The notes under the pieces are model-generated. The model made no database searches. It was given only the letters and a program-made list of their open reading frames with translations, and was not told where the DNA came from. Below, piece by piece: positions 11,114-20,688 of a DNA stretch of 64,000 nt; the stretch's first letter is position 1; each line of letters begins with the position of its first letter. This DNA comes from Aureimonas sp. Leaf427. Its GTDB lineage: Bacteria > Pseudomonadota > Alphaproteobacteria > Rhizobiales > Rhizobiaceae. Made by a program: the position numbers and the translations under genes. The DNA is taken from contig NZ_LMQW01000003.1 in assembly GCF_001425485.1 (NCBI RefSeq), positions 92,139 to 156,138 of the forward strand. The letters run 5' to 3'.

Positions 11114-13099
11114 TTGAGCGAGCGTGTCCTTATCCTGGCGCCTCGGGGCCGGGACGGCGAAGTGGCGAGCCGTGTGCTGGCGCAGGGCGGCGTCGAGGCG
11201 CTCGCCTGCCCGGATCTCGCCTCGCTCTGCGGGCTGCTCCACGGCGACGCCGGCGGGATCCTGATCACCGAGGAGGTGCTGGCGGCCGAAGGCCTCGAAG
11301 AGCTTCTCGCCTGGATCGACCGCCAGCCGCCCTGGTCGGACCTGCCGGTCGTCGTGCTCGCGACCAAGCGCACGGGGCCGCGCCCGCCCCGCGCCTCGCA
11401 GATCATCGAGCGGCTCGGCAACGTCATCCTCCTGGAGCGCCCGATCAACGCGGAGACGCTGATGAGCGCGGCGCGCTCGGCCATCCGCGGGCGGCGGCGG
11501 CAGTATCAGGCGCGCGCCATGCTCGCCACCGAGGAGACGGCGGCGGCGAACCTTCGCGACCTCAACGAGACGCTGGAACAGCGCGTCGCCGAGCGCACGG
11601 CCGAGCGCGACCGCATGTGGCACCTCTCCACCGACCTCATGGACGTCTGCAACCGGGAGGGCCGGCTGATCGCCGTCAACCATGCCTGGACCGCGATGCT
11701 GGGCTGGACCGAGGCGGAACTGCTGGCCTCGAGCTTTCTCGACCTCGTCCATCCCGACGACGTGGATGCGACTCAGGAGAAGATGAAGCGGCTCGAACGC
11801 GGGACGACGACGCTGCGCTTCGAGAACCGCTTCCGCTCCCGCGACGGCGTCTATCGGCTGATCTCCTGGACCGCCTCGCCAGACGCGGGAAACGTCTACG
11901 CCATCGGCCGCGACATCACCGAACAGCGCACGACCGAAGAGGCGCTTCGCCAGAGCCAGAAGATGGAGGCGATCGGCCAGCTCACCGGCGGCATCGCGCA
12001 CGACTTCAACAATATGCTGGCCGGCGTCGTCGGTTCGCTCGACCTCATGAAGCGGCGGATCGCCAATGGCGAGATGGAGCGCGTGCCGCGCTATCTCGAC
12101 GCCGCCATGACCTCGGCCCAGCGCGCCGCAGGCCTGACCGCGCGCCTCCTCGCCTTCGGCCGCCGCCAGTCGCTGGACCTCAAGGCGACGGACGTGAACG
12201 GCGTCGTCGCGGGGCTCGAGGAGCTGATGCGCCGCACGCTCGGCGAGAACGTGCAGGTCGAGACGCGGCTTGCGCCGGACCTGTCGCCCGGCTGGACCGA
12301 CGCCAACCAGCTAGAAAGCGCGCTGCTCAACCTTGCGATCAATGCGCGCGACGCCATGCCCGAAGGCGGCAAGCTGACGGTGACGACGGCCAATCGCTGC
12401 TTCGGCCCGGCGCAGGTTCTGAAGATGGAGGGCCTCGCGCCCGGAAACTACGTGATCGTCGAGGTCGCCGATACCGGCATCGGCATGTCGCCGGAAACCT
12501 TGCAGAAGGTCTTCGAGCCCTTCTTCACGACCAAGCCGATCGGCCAGGGAACGGGCCTCGGCCTGTCCATGATCTACGGCTTCGCCAAGCAGTCGAACGG
12601 GCACGTCACCGTGGAGAGCACGGAGGGACAGGGCACCGTCATCCGGCTCGTGCTGCCGCGCTATGCGGAACGGGCCGTGGCCATCGAGGAGGAAGCGGAC
12701 ATGCAGGCACCCAAGGGCGACGGCGAAACCGTGCTCGTCGTCGAGGACGAGGCGCTCGTTCGCATGCTCGTCGTCGACGTTCTGGAGGACCTCGGCTATC
12801 GCGCCATCGAGGCCGGCAGCGCCGACGAGGCGATCCCCTACCTGAAGGCCGAAGGGCGCATCGACCTCCTGATGACCGATGTCGGCCTGCCCGGCATGAA
12901 CGGACGCCAGCTCGCCGAGGTCGCCCGCGAGGCGCGGCCGGAGCTGAAGATCCTCTTCGTCACCGGCTATGCCGAAAAGGCCGCCGTCCGCGGCGACTTC
13001 CTCGGCGACCGGATGGACATCGTCACAAAGCCCTTCGTCTTCGAGACGCTGGCGACGAAGATCCGGCAGATGATCGAGGGCGACGGCACGCCGGCCTGA
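11114..13099 (+). CDS. hybrid histidine kinase (pseudo-receiver, PAS, HisKA, HATPase, receiver)
   Basis: 661 residues. Residues 1-125 look like a receiver fold without the phospho-acceptor aspartate (ITEE at that place). A coiled linker (about 135-170) leads to a PAS domain (about 170-270), then HisKA with phospho-acceptor H296 in GGIAHDFNN, the HATPase N box [11 protein letters not shown] boxes ADTGIGMS and GTGLGLSM, and a C-terminal receiver with acceptor D589 ([12 protein letters not shown]). Start is TTG five bases after the KaiC-like stop. The phosphoryl group probably travels His to Asp internally and then to a protein not encoded here. The neighbouring KaiC-like ATPase is the likely partner or regulator. 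Confidence 0.9.
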   Translation: MSERVLILAPRGRDGEVASRVLAQGGVEALACPDLASLCGLLHGDAGGILITEEVLAAEGLEELLAWIDRQPPWSDLPVVVLATKRTGPRPPRASQIIERLGNVILLERPINAETLMSAARSAIRGRRRQYQARAMLATEETAAANLRDLNETLEQRVAERTAERDRMWHLSTDLMDVCNREGRLIAVNHAWTAMLGWTEAELLASSFLDLVHPDDVDATQEKMKRLERGTTTLRFENRFRSRDGVYRLISWTASPDAGNVYAIGRDITEQRTTEEALRQSQKMEAIGQLTGGIAHDFNNMLAGVVGSLDLMKRRIANGEMERVPRYLDAAMTSAQRAAGLTARLLAFGRRQSLDLKATDVNGVVAGLEELMRRTLGENVQVETRLAPDLSPGWTDANQLESALLNLAINARDAMPEGGKLTVTTANRCFGPAQVLKMEGLAPGNYVIVEVADTGIGMSPETLQKVFEPFFTTKPIGQGTGLGLSMIYGFAKQSNGHVTVESTEGQGTVIRLVLPRYAERAVAIEEEADMQAPKGDGETVLVVEDEALVRMLVVDVLEDLGYRAIEAGSADEAIPYLKAEGRIDLLMTDVGLPGMNGRQLAEVAREARPELKILFVTGYAEKAAVRGDFLGDRMDIVTKPFVFETLATKIRQMIEGDGTPA

Positions 13100-13200
13100 T
13101 CCTCTCGCGTCGATCGGTCTCGCGACGGAACGCCGATGGCGTGCGGACCGTTAGCGCTTCGACGTTCACACGACCGTGAACACGAGAGGAGATCGACGCG

Positions 13201-13677
13201 ATGAGCATTTTCGGCAAGATCAAGGACGCCATCTTCGGCAAGGCGGAAGCCGCCGAGCCTGCAGCGCCCGCGCCCGCAACGGTCAACGCCCCGCCGCCGG
13301 CCGGCCCCGCCACGACGGCGGCCCCGGCACCCGCCTCCCCCACCCCGGCATCGCCGACCTCGGCTCCGGCGCCGGGCGCTCAACCGGCCGGGACGGCTCC
13401 CGCCTCCACGCCGGCGACGGCGGTCGATGTGGCCGCGATCATGGACAAGGCCGTCAAGGACAGCGGCCAGAAGCTCGAATGGCGCAAGTCCATCGTCGAC
13501 ACGATGAAGGCGCTCCATCTCGACAGCAGCCTCTCCGAGCGCAAGGAACTGGCCGAGGAGCTCGGCTATACCGGCGACACGAACGACAGCGCGACGATGA
13601 ACGTCTGGCTGCAGAAGGCGCTGATGAAGAAGCTCGCCGAGAACGGCGGCAAGGTGCCGGCCGACCTCACGGACTGA
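13201..13677 (+). CDS. DUF3597 domain-containing protein
   Basis: 158 residues. A short conserved N-terminus (MSIFGKIKDAIFGKAEA) is followed by an Ala/Pro-rich low-complexity linker (about residues 20-75) and a conserved C-terminal domain (about 78-158: VDVAAIMDKAV, WRKSIVDTMKALHLD, ELAEELGYTG). This layout is that of DUF3597 proteins, whose function is unknown. The AGGAG ribosome site is eight bases before ATG. It is monocistronic and followed by a strong hairpin. Confidence 0.9.
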   Translation: MSIFGKIKDAIFGKAEAAEPAAPAPATVNAPPPAGPATTAAPAPASPTPASPTSAPAPGAQPAGTAPASTPATAVDVAAIMDKAVKDSGQKLEWRKSIVDTMKALHLDSSLSERKELAEELGYTGDTNDSATMNVWLQKALMKKLAENGGKVPADLTD

Positions 13678-13681
13678 GCCT

Positions 13682-13711
13682 GAAGCCTGTCCCGTCGAGC
13701 GGACGGGCTTC
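13682..13711 (+). terminator. hairpin after the DUF3597 gene
   Basis: An 11-bp stem with one G-U pair, GAAGCCTGTCC against GGACGGGCTTC, and an 8-base loop, starting four bases after the DUF3597 stop. There is no T tract, so termination is inferred from position only. Confidence 0.5.
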
Positions 13712-13741
13712 GCCGCAAGAGCCGGCGCCGACAAAAGATGA

Positions 13742-13781
13742 GAGGGCACCGAGGCTCGCTGGAGGCGGCCCCGGTGCCCTC
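13742..13781 (-). terminator. intrinsic terminator of the PiuC-like gene
   Basis: A perfect 10-bp stem, GAGGGCACCG against CGGTGCCCTC, lies one base past the hydroxylase stop. Read on the minus strand it is followed by TCATCTTTTG, a short T-rich tail. It would end the receptor-hydroxylase transcript. Confidence 0.7.
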
Positions 13782-13782
13782 G

Positions 13783-14469
13783 TCACAGATCCGCGAAGCG
13801 GCGGATCAGGTTGTGATAGTGATTGACGAGGCCGAGCACCGCCGGGTCCGCGTCGCCGAGCTTGGTGCGCGCGCCGATGATGGCGATGTCGAGATCGTAG
13901 AGCATGGTGCGCAGGCCGTCGTCCCGCACCATCGACTGCGTCCAGAAGAACGAACCCCAGCGGCTGCCCCGCGTGATCGGCTCGACGCGATGAAGGCTGG
14001 TGGCGGGATAGACGATCATGTCGCCGGCCGGCAGCTTCACGGCCTGGCTGCCATAGGTGTCCTCCACGACCAGCTCGCCGCCGTCGTAGTCCTCCGGGTC
14101 GGTCAGGAAGAGCGTCGAGGACACGTCCGCGCGCATGCGCATGCCGCCCGTGCCCGGAATGGCGCGGATCGCGCCGTCCACATGCGCCCCGAAGGTCATG
14201 CCGACATCGTAGCGGTTGAACATCGGCGGCAGCACGCGGAAGGGCAGAGCCGCCGAATTGAAGGTCGGGTTCGCCGCGAGCTTGCCGAGGATCAGCCCGC
14301 CCAGTTCGCGCGCCTCCGCCGAATCCTCCGGGATCTGGAGATTGCGCTTGGCCTTGGCGGCCTGGTCGCCCGCCGTCACGCGCCCGTCGACCCATTGCGA
14401 GCTTTCCAGCACATGCCGGCAGTGCCGGACCTCGTCCGGCGTCAGGACGGCGGGGATGTGGATCAGCAT
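13783..14469 (-). CDS. piuC: Fe(II)/2-oxoglutarate-dependent PKHD-type hydroxylase (PiuC/YbiX family)
   Basis: 228 residues, the usual size for YbiX/PiuC. The iron ligands are H and D in GAHVDGAIR and H in [14 protein letters not shown], with the downstream R as 2-oxoglutarate anchor; the opening [18 protein letters not shown] is typical. These genes sit beside catecholate or other TonB-dependent iron receptors, as here, 71 bases downstream of one on the same strand, so co-expression under iron limitation is expected. The substrate is unproven for the family. AGGAAG lies six bases before the start. Confidence 0.93.
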   Translation of the reverse strand: MLIHIPAVLTPDEVRHCRHVLESSQWVDGRVTAGDQAAKAKRNLQIPEDSAEARELGGLILGKLAANPTFNSAALPFRVLPPMFNRYDVGMTFGAHVDGAIRAIPGTGGMRMRADVSSTLFLTDPEDYDGGELVVEDTYGSQAVKLPAGDMIVYPATSLHRVEPITRGSRWGSFFWTQSMVRDDGLRTMLYDLDIAIIGARTKLGDADPAVLGLVNHYHNLIRRFADL

Positions 14470-14540
14470 GGCGACTTCCTATGGCACGGGGCGGCGCTGA
14501 ACGGCGGGGAGCGGCCGCCCCCGAATAAAGGAGCGAAGCT

Positions 14541-16811
14541 TTAGAATTTCGCTCCGATCGTCAGAAGCACGCTGCGGCCGGAGGCCGGCACCGCGCGCCC
14601 GCCGAAGGCCGCATCGTAGTTCAGATGATCCGTCAGGTTGTAGCCGTTCAGCGCGACCTTGAAGTGCTTGGCGTCGTAGGTGATGGCGGCATCGAGAGAG
14701 AAGCTGTCGGGAACGATGTTCTTGTCCACGGTCGGCGTGTAGACGGCATAGGAGGATGCCGCGCGCAGGCCGCCCGCGATCGACAGATCGCCGCCGATAT
14801 CGGGCAGGTGCGGCGTCAGGTCGTAGTCGGTCCAGAGCGTGACATTGTGGCGCGAGACGTAGGGCGCGACGTCCCCGACGATCCGCTGATCCTCCGGATA
14901 GGCGGTAGAGAGGATCTCGCCGTCGAGATAGGCGTATCCGGCATGGACGGTCCAGCCGGTGAGCACCTCGCCGTTGAGCCCGAGCTCGAAGCCGCGAACG
15001 CGGCGCGTGTCGCCGGCGTCGCCGAAGGCATAGGCGATGCCCGAGGTCGGATCGGTGTCGACCGAATTCTTCTTTTCGATCTGGAAGACCGAGCCGGAAA
15101 AGCCGAGCGCCTCTCCGAGAAGATCGATCTTCGTGCCGATCTCGTAGAGATCGCTTCGTTCGGGATCGAAGTTCGATCCGGCCCGCGGCGCCTCCGAGGT
15201 CGAGATCATCTGCTGGGTCGAGAGATTGACGCCGACCGGCGCATAGGAGCGCGCGAAGGTCGCGTAGAACTGCGTCGCCTTCGTCGGCTCGTAGATCGCG
15301 CTGATCGAGGGGCTGAGCGCGGTGACGTCGTCCTTCGCCTCGACGCCGGAAAAGACCGACGTGGACTCGAAATAGTCCGCCCGCACGCCGCCGAGCAGCG
15401 AAAACTCCTCCGTCAGCCAGATCCGATCGGTGGCGAAGAGGCCGGCATTGAAGGCCGTTCCCTCGGTCTTGATCGCGTTGTCGTAGGTGAGAAGCGCGGT
15501 CGGGAACTCGTAGACGGGATCGCGCAGGCGCTGCACGTTCGTCGGACGGGCCGGCAGGAAGCTGCCGCGCTCGCGATCCTCGCTCTGGTGGCTGACGTCG
15601 AGGCCGACCTTCAGCTCGTTCCGAAGCCCTCCGATCGTGCCGTTCACATCGGCCGAGGTGACGTTCTGAACGCCCGTGCCGTCCTGGCGATAGGCGATGC
15701 CGCCGCCGGCGCCGTAGCTGATCAGGGGATTGCCGCCGTTGAAGAACGTCGTGACGCAGGCGCCCTCGCAACTCGGATTGGTCGAGAGGAAGTCGCGGTC
15801 GTAGAACTGCACGCGGGTGTCGTTGTGGATCGCGATGTTCTCGTTCACCGTGTGCGTCAGATTCGAGGTGAACGTGTGGACGTTCGTCTCGTCGCGATCC
15901 TCGCTATTGCCGTAGACGCGGGAATAGGAGGTGGAGCGGTCGAGCCCGAACTCGGTCGCCGGCGCGCCGGTCGTGCCCGGCCGGCGCAGCATGGGCACGC
16001 CCATGTCCGGCGTGCGGTCTCCGCCCTGGTAGCTGTAGTTCAAGTGCCACTCGGTCGGCGTGCCGAGACCGAGGCCGAGATCGACCGCGATGCCCTCGCG
16101 GTCCGTCTCCACCCGGTCGCGGTCCTCGACGTCCTGGCGATGGACGACGCCGTTGACGCGCACCGCGCTCGTCTCGCTCAGCGTCTTGTTGAGATCGAAC
16201 GTGCCGCGATGGGTCGGGCCCGAGCCGATCGAATAGTCCGCGCCGTAGCGGTCCTCGAGGAAGGAACCCTTGGTCGACTGGTTGATGACGCCGCCGACAT
16301 TGCCCGCGCCGAAATAGCCGCCGGTCGGCCCCTTGAAGACCTCGACGGACTCTGTGTTGAAACTGTCCCGGACATAGGCGCCGAAGTCCTTCAGGCCGTT
16401 CGTGTAGACGTCGCCCTTGGACTGGAAGCCGCGGATGCGGAACTGGTCGCCGTTCTGTCCGCCATTGCCTTCGCCGGACGAGAGCGTGATGCCGGGAACG
16501 TTGCGCAGCGCCTGCTCCAGCGAGGTGACGCCCTGCTTCTCCAAAACCTCCTGCGGGACCACGTTGACCGTGCGGGGAGTCTCGCGGACCGTCGCGGGCA
16601 GGCGGGCGATCTTCGTCGAGGCGCGGTTCGTGTTGGGCACCTGGGCGAGCGAGCCGCCCTGCAGCGTCACGGTGTCGAGAACGATGGGCTCGCCCGCGCC
16701 GACCGGCGCCGTCTGAGCGAAGGCCGTCGAGCCGAAGGACAACGCGACGCCGGCGGCCAGAGTGGCGTTCGACATCAACGGGCGCATGGTTGCGAAAGGC
16801 TTGATCATCAT
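14541..16811 (-). CDS. TonB-dependent siderophore receptor
   Basis: 756 residues from the first ATG of MMIKPFATMRP, chosen for the GGAG site just upstream and because a signal peptide (about residues 5-34, ending STAFAQ) follows directly. The TonB box region lies in the mature N-terminus (IVLDTVTLQG). A plug domain (TVNVVPQEVLEKQGVTSLEQALRNVPGI is the classic motif, here spanning about residues 75-105) precedes a 22-strand barrel ending in LLTIGAKF. It resembles FhuA/FcuA/Fiu-type siderophore receptors; the ligand is undetermined. It heads a two-gene unit with the PiuC-like gene and is divergent from the siderophore ABC importer across a candidate iron operator. Confidence 0.92.
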   Translation of the reverse strand: MMIKPFATMRPLMSNATLAAGVALSFGSTAFAQTAPVGAGEPIVLDTVTLQGGSLAQVPNTNRASTKIARLPATVRETPRTVNVVPQEVLEKQGVTSLEQALRNVPGITLSSGEGNGGQNGDQFRIRGFQSKGDVYTNGLKDFGAYVRDSFNTESVEVFKGPTGGYFGAGNVGGVINQSTKGSFLEDRYGADYSIGSGPTHRGTFDLNKTLSETSAVRVNGVVHRQDVEDRDRVETDREGIAVDLGLGLGTPTEWHLNYSYQGGDRTPDMGVPMLRRPGTTGAPATEFGLDRSTSYSRVYGNSEDRDETNVHTFTSNLTHTVNENIAIHNDTRVQFYDRDFLSTNPSCEGACVTTFFNGGNPLISYGAGGGIAYRQDGTGVQNVTSADVNGTIGGLRNELKVGLDVSHQSEDRERGSFLPARPTNVQRLRDPVYEFPTALLTYDNAIKTEGTAFNAGLFATDRIWLTEEFSLLGGVRADYFESTSVFSGVEAKDDVTALSPSISAIYEPTKATQFYATFARSYAPVGVNLSTQQMISTSEAPRAGSNFDPERSDLYEIGTKIDLLGEALGFSGSVFQIEKKNSVDTDPTSGIAYAFGDAGDTRRVRGFELGLNGEVLTGWTVHAGYAYLDGEILSTAYPEDQRIVGDVAPYVSRHNVTLWTDYDLTPHLPDIGGDLSIAGGLRAASSYAVYTPTVDKNIVPDSFSLDAAITYDAKHFKVALNGYNLTDHLNYDAAFGGRAVPASGRSVLLTIGAKF

Positions 16812-16912
16812 CGGCTCCAGGTTCACGGGAACCGCACTAGGAAACATGAACTTCAGAGTCAAGAATGAAGCGCAATTTAGACATAATTCAAAAAGCACAT
16901 CATTCTCTGTGA

Positions 16913-16929
16913 CTTAGAACGATTCTGAA
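16913..16929. promoter_or_regulatory. candidate Irr iron-control element (ICE-like box)
   Basis: TTAGAA, three bases, then TTCTGAA: close to the rhizobial ICE palindrome TTTAGAA-N3-TTCTAAA, with one mismatch in the arm. It lies about 100 bases upstream of the receptor start and about 50 bases upstream of the ABC binding-protein start, in the shared divergent promoter region, which is AT-rich compared with its surroundings. Irr control is inferred. Confidence 0.5.
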
Positions 16930-16977
16930 TTGGCATGCTCAAGCGCGTTTATTGTTGACGCCACCGGTCAACATTCT

Positions 16978-17955
16978 ATGACGCCCTGTACCGAACCCGT
17001 TGGATCGTCACGGAGCGCCCGCTTGTCCCTGTCCCGCCGCCTCGTCCTCGCAGCCCTTCTCGCCTGCTCGGGCCTTGCCTCGACCCTGCCCGCGAGCGCC
17101 GCCGAGATCACCGTTGCGACGGCCCGCGGCGAGGCCAAGGTGGCGGAGCAGCCGAAGACCGTCCTCGTCTACGACCTCACCAGTCTCGACACGCTGGATG
17201 CGCTCGGCGTCTCCGTCGCGGGCGTGCCGAGCGTGAAATATCCGCCCTATCTCGCCCGATACGGCGAGGCCTCCGTGCCCAAGATCGGCTCGCTCTTCGA
17301 GCCCGATCTGGAGGCCGTGAACGCCGCCGCGCCCGACCTCATCATCGTCGGCGGCCGTTCCGCGCCGAAGTTCGACGACCTCGCCGGGATCGCGCCCACC
17401 ATCGACCTCACCACGGATGCGACCGACCCGCTGGCGAGCGCCGAGCGCAATGCGAAGACGCTCGGTCGCATCTTCGGCAAGGAGCCCGAGGCCAAGGCGC
17501 ATGTGGACAAGCTGAACGCCTCCGTCGCCGCGCTGAAGGAAAAGGCCGCGGGCGCCGGCAAGGTGCTCATCGTGCTGACCACGGGCAACAAGATGAGCGC
17601 CTACGGGCCGGGCTCGCGCTTCGGCATCGTGCACTCCGCCTTCGGCTTCGAGGCCGCGGACCCGACCCTTACGGTCGCCAATCACGGCCAGGCCGTCTCC
17701 TTCGAGTTCATCGCCAAGGTCGATCCCGACTGGCTCTTCGTGATCGACCGGGACGCGGCGATCGGCCAGGGCGCGGCGGCCGCCATGCTCGACAACGAAC
17801 TGGTCGCCAAGACCAAGGCCTGGCGGGAAAAGCGCGTGGTCTATCTCGATCCCGCCCGCTGGTATCTCGTCTCCGGCGGGCTGACCGCGCTTCAGGACAA
17901 TGTCGATCAGCTCTCCCAAGCGCTGGACGCGGCCGGCACCCGAACCGGCGGCTGA
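16978..17955 (+). CDS. siderophore ABC transporter substrate-binding protein (YclQ/FatB/CeuE-like)
   Basis: About 325 residues. The signal region contains RRLVLAALLACSGLAS and cleaves near ASAAEIT; no clear lipobox is present. The two-lobed class III binding fold shows the typical VYDLTSLDTLDALGV start, LEAVNAAAPDLIIVGGR and the late DPDWLFVIDRD strand. The closest pattern is the petrobactin/catecholate group (YclQ, FatB). ATG 16978 is the best start; a frame open from 16930 and a TTG at 17023 are alternatives. First gene of a four-gene importer whose next members follow within 40 bases or overlap. Confidence 0.92.
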   Translation: MTPCTEPVGSSRSARLSLSRRLVLAALLACSGLASTLPASAAEITVATARGEAKVAEQPKTVLVYDLTSLDTLDALGVSVAGVPSVKYPPYLARYGEASVPKIGSLFEPDLEAVNAAAPDLIIVGGRSAPKFDDLAGIAPTIDLTTDATDPLASAERNAKTLGRIFGKEPEAKAHVDKLNASVAALKEKAAGAGKVLIVLTTGNKMSAYGPGSRFGIVHSAFGFEAADPTLTVANHGQAVSFEFIAKVDPDWLFVIDRDAAIGQGAAAAMLDNELVAKTKAWREKRVVYLDPARWYLVSGGLTALQDNVDQLSQALDAAGTRTGG

Positions 17956-17991
17956 TCGGTCGCAGAAGCGCCTCCCCTGCAGCGCCCGCCC

Positions 17992-18954
17992 GTGCAGCGC
18001 CTTGTCCTCGCCGCGATCGCGATCGCCGCGCTGGCGCTTGCCAGCCTCTTCGTTGGGGTCGGCGAGGTCACGCCCGCGCGCCTCTGGACGGAGGGGTTCG
18101 GCGGCGAGGCGGGCGAGCTTCTCCTCGTCAGCCGCGTGCCCCGCACGCTCGCCATCCTTCTCGCGGGCACCGGCATGGCGGTGGCGGGCCTCATCATGCA
18201 GCTGCTCGCGCAGAACCGCTTCGTCGAGCCCTCGACGGCCGGAACGGTGGAATCGGCGAGCGCCGGCCTTCTCGTCATGATGCTTCTGGCGCCCGGCGCC
18301 CCGGTCATCGCCAAGATGCTGGCGGCCGCCGCCTTCGCGCTCGCCGGCACGCTCCTGTTCCTCGCGATCCTCGCCCGGGTGCCGCTGCGCTCCCCCCTCG
18401 TCGTGCCCCTCGTCGGCATCATGCTCGGCGGAGTCGTCAACGCGGCGACGACCTTCTTCGCCTATCGCTTCGACCTCATGCAGTCGCTGCAGGCCTGGAC
18501 GATGGGCGACTTCTCCGGCGTGCTCCGCGGCCGTTACGAGCTTCTGTGGCTCGCCTTCGCGCTGACCGTCGTCGCCTATCTCGCCGCCGACCGGCTGACG
18601 CTGGCCGGCCTGGGCCGCGATCTGTCCATCGGCCTCGGGCTCGACCATGGCCGGACGGTCTTCCTCGGCCTCGTCATCGTCTCGCTGGTCACGGCCGTCG
18701 TCGTCGCGACGGTCGGCATCATCCTCTTCGTCGGCCTGATCGTGCCGAACATCGTCGCTCTCTTCCTCGGCGACAACGCCCGGCGCTCGGTGCCCTGGGT
18801 CGCCCTCATCGGCGCCGGCTTCGTGCTTCTCTGCGACATGGCCGGCCGCCTGATCGCGGCGCCCTACGAACTCCCCGTCGGCACGGTCGTCGGCGTCGCC
18901 GGGGCCGCGCTCTTCCTCGGCCTTCTCCTTGCGAGGCGCGACAGGCTTGGCTGA
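17992..18954 (+). CDS. siderophore ABC transporter permease (YclN/FatD-like)
   Basis: 320 residues, FecCD-type permease with about nine or ten hydrophobic helices. Recognisable are the substrate-gate segment SRVPRTLAILLAGTGMAVAG and the ATPase-contact region near the C-terminus (GLIVPNIVALFLGDNAR). GTG start after the binding-protein gene. The next permease begins inside its last codons. It forms the heterodimeric inner-membrane channel with that second permease. Confidence 0.92.
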   Translation: MQRLVLAAIAIAALALASLFVGVGEVTPARLWTEGFGGEAGELLLVSRVPRTLAILLAGTGMAVAGLIMQLLAQNRFVEPSTAGTVESASAGLLVMMLLAPGAPVIAKMLAAAAFALAGTLLFLAILARVPLRSPLVVPLVGIMLGGVVNAATTFFAYRFDLMQSLQAWTMGDFSGVLRGRYELLWLAFALTVVAYLAADRLTLAGLGRDLSIGLGLDHGRTVFLGLVIVSLVTAVVVATVGIILFVGLIVPNIVALFLGDNARRSVPWVALIGAGFVLLCDMAGRLIAAPYELPVGTVVGVAGAALFLGLLLARRDRLG

Positions 18955-19915
18955 GCGCGCGATCCTTCAGAGCCCCGCCGCGCGGCTGGCGCTTCTCGGC
19001 CTCCTGGCGCTTCTCGCCTGCGCCCTCTTCCTGACGCTCGGCGCGCGCGGCAGCTGGAGCTTCGTCCTCGCCTATCGCGGGCAGAAGCTCGCCACTCTCG
19101 TCATCGTCGCGGTCGCGATCGCGGTCTCGTCCGTCCTTTTCCAAACCGTATCCGAGAACCGCATCCTGACGCCCGCGCTGATGGGCTTCGACGCGCTCTA
19201 CGCGCTCCTCCAGACGGCCCTGGTCTTCACGCTCGGCTCGGCCGCGGTCGGCGCGATCGAGCCGCGGCTCCTCTTCCTCGGCGAAGTCGGAGCGATGATG
19301 GGCTTCTCGCTCCTCCTCTATCGCGGGCTCTTTTCGGGCGCGGTGCGCTCGCTGCATCTGCTCATGCTGGTCGGCATCGTCTCCGGCATCCTGTTCCGCA
19401 GCCTTTCCGGCCTGATGCAGCGGTTGATCGATCCGAACGAATTCGTCGTCCTCCAGGATCGGCTCTTCGCGAGCTTCAACACGGTGCCGGGCGATCTCCT
19501 CCTCGTCGCCGCGATCCTCGTCGCCGCATCGCTCGTGCCGGTCGCCCGCAATCTGGCGGCCTTCGACGTGCTGACGCTCGGCCGAAGCGCCGCGATCGGC
19601 CTCGGCGTCGATCACCGCGCGAGCGTGCGCATGGTGCTCCCGCTCGTCGCCGTGCTCGTCTCGGTCTCCACGGCGCTGGTCGGGCCCGTCACCTTCTTCG
19701 GCCTGCTCGTCGCCAGTCTCGCCTACCGCCTGACGCCCTCGCACCGGCACGTCCACATCCTGCCTGCCGCCGCGCTCGTCGCCATCCTCTGCCTCGTCGC
19801 GGGCCAGACGCTGCTGGAGCGCGTCTTCGCCTTCGACACGGCGCTCGGCATCATCGTCGAGTTCGCCGGCGGTCTCGTCTTCCTCGTCCTCCTCCTGCGC
19901 GGAGCCGCCCGTTGA
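18947..19915 (+). CDS. siderophore ABC transporter permease (YclO/FatC-like)
   Basis: 322 residues, second FecCD-type permease, rich in hydrophobic helices. It contains LATLVIVAVAIAVSSVLFQT and the coupling region TFFGLLVASLAYRLTPS. A TTG start overlaps the preceding permease by eight bases, and the gene ends in a TTGA overlap with the ATPase gene, so the whole operon is translationally coupled. TTG 18929 is an alternative start. Confidence 0.91.
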   Translation: MAERAILQSPAARLALLGLLALLACALFLTLGARGSWSFVLAYRGQKLATLVIVAVAIAVSSVLFQTVSENRILTPALMGFDALYALLQTALVFTLGSAAVGAIEPRLLFLGEVGAMMGFSLLLYRGLFSGAVRSLHLLMLVGIVSGILFRSLSGLMQRLIDPNEFVVLQDRLFASFNTVPGDLLLVAAILVAASLVPVARNLAAFDVLTLGRSAAIGLGVDHRASVRMVLPLVAVLVSVSTALVGPVTFFGLLVASLAYRLTPSHRHVHILPAAALVAILCLVAGQTLLERVFAFDTALGIIVEFAGGLVFLVLLLRGAAR

Positions 19916-20685
19916 TCGCGATCGAGAGCGTCTGCAAACATTACGGCGAGGCCTCCGTCGTCGCCGGCGTCTCGCTGACCCTTGCACCCGGCGGCGTCAC
20001 CGCCATCATCGGACCGAACGGGGCGGGCAAGTCCACGCTTCTCTCGCTGGTCGCGCGGCTCGTGCCGATGTCGGCGGGCCGCGTCGAGGTCGCCGGGCTG
20101 GACGTGACGACCACGCGAGGCGACATCCTGGCGCGCCACCTCTCGATCCTGCGCCAGGACAACCACGTCGGCTCGCGCCTGACGGTGCGCGACCTCGTCG
20201 CCTTCGGCCGCTATCCCCATTCCAAGGGCCGCACGACGCGCGAGGATCTCGTCCACGTCTCGAGCGCCCTGGCCTATCTCGACCTCAAGGATCTGGCCGA
20301 GCGCTTCCTCGACGAGCTGTCGGGCGGCCAGCGCCAGCGCGCCTTCGTCGCCATGCTGATCGCGCAGGACACCGAGGCCGTGCTTCTCGACGAGCCGCTC
20401 AACAATCTCGACATGGTCCATGCCAGCGCCATGATGAAGCTCGTGCGCCGCCTCGCCGACGAGCTGGGGCGCACGGTCGTCGTGGTGCTCCACGACGTCA
20501 ACTTCGCCTCCTGCTACTGCGACCACATCGTCGCCATGAAGAACGGCCGCGTCTGCCGCCAGGGCCCGCCCGAGGAGATCGTGACGAGCGAGGCGCTGCA
20601 CGCGATCTACGGCATGCAGATGCAGGTCCGCGAGCTGGACATTCCCCATCTCGGCGTCCGGCGCATCTGCCTTCCCTACGCTTGA
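19912..20685 (+). CDS. siderophore ABC transporter ATPase (YclP/FatE-like)
   Basis: 257 residues. Walker A GPNGAGKST, Q-loop RQDN, signature LSGGQRQRAF, Walker B AVLLDEPLNNLD and the H-switch VVLHDVNFA are all intact. It energises uptake through the two upstream permeases. TTG start within the permease stop codon (TTGA). It ends four bases before the convergent SDR stop. Confidence 0.94.
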   Translation: MIAIESVCKHYGEASVVAGVSLTLAPGGVTAIIGPNGAGKSTLLSLVARLVPMSAGRVEVAGLDVTTTRGDILARHLSILRQDNHVGSRLTVRDLVAFGRYPHSKGRTTREDLVHVSSALAYLDLKDLAERFLDELSGGQRQRAFVAMLIAQDTEAVLLDEPLNNLDMVHASAMMKLVRRLADELGRTVVVVLHDVNFASCYCDHIVAMKNGRVCRQGPPEEIVTSEALHAIYGMQMQVRELDIPHLGVRRICLPYA

Positions 20686-20688
20686 ATT

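Noticed and set aside
16875..16892. Second ICE-like site (TTTAGAC ... TTCAAAA)
   Set aside because: The right arm matches the consensus too poorly.
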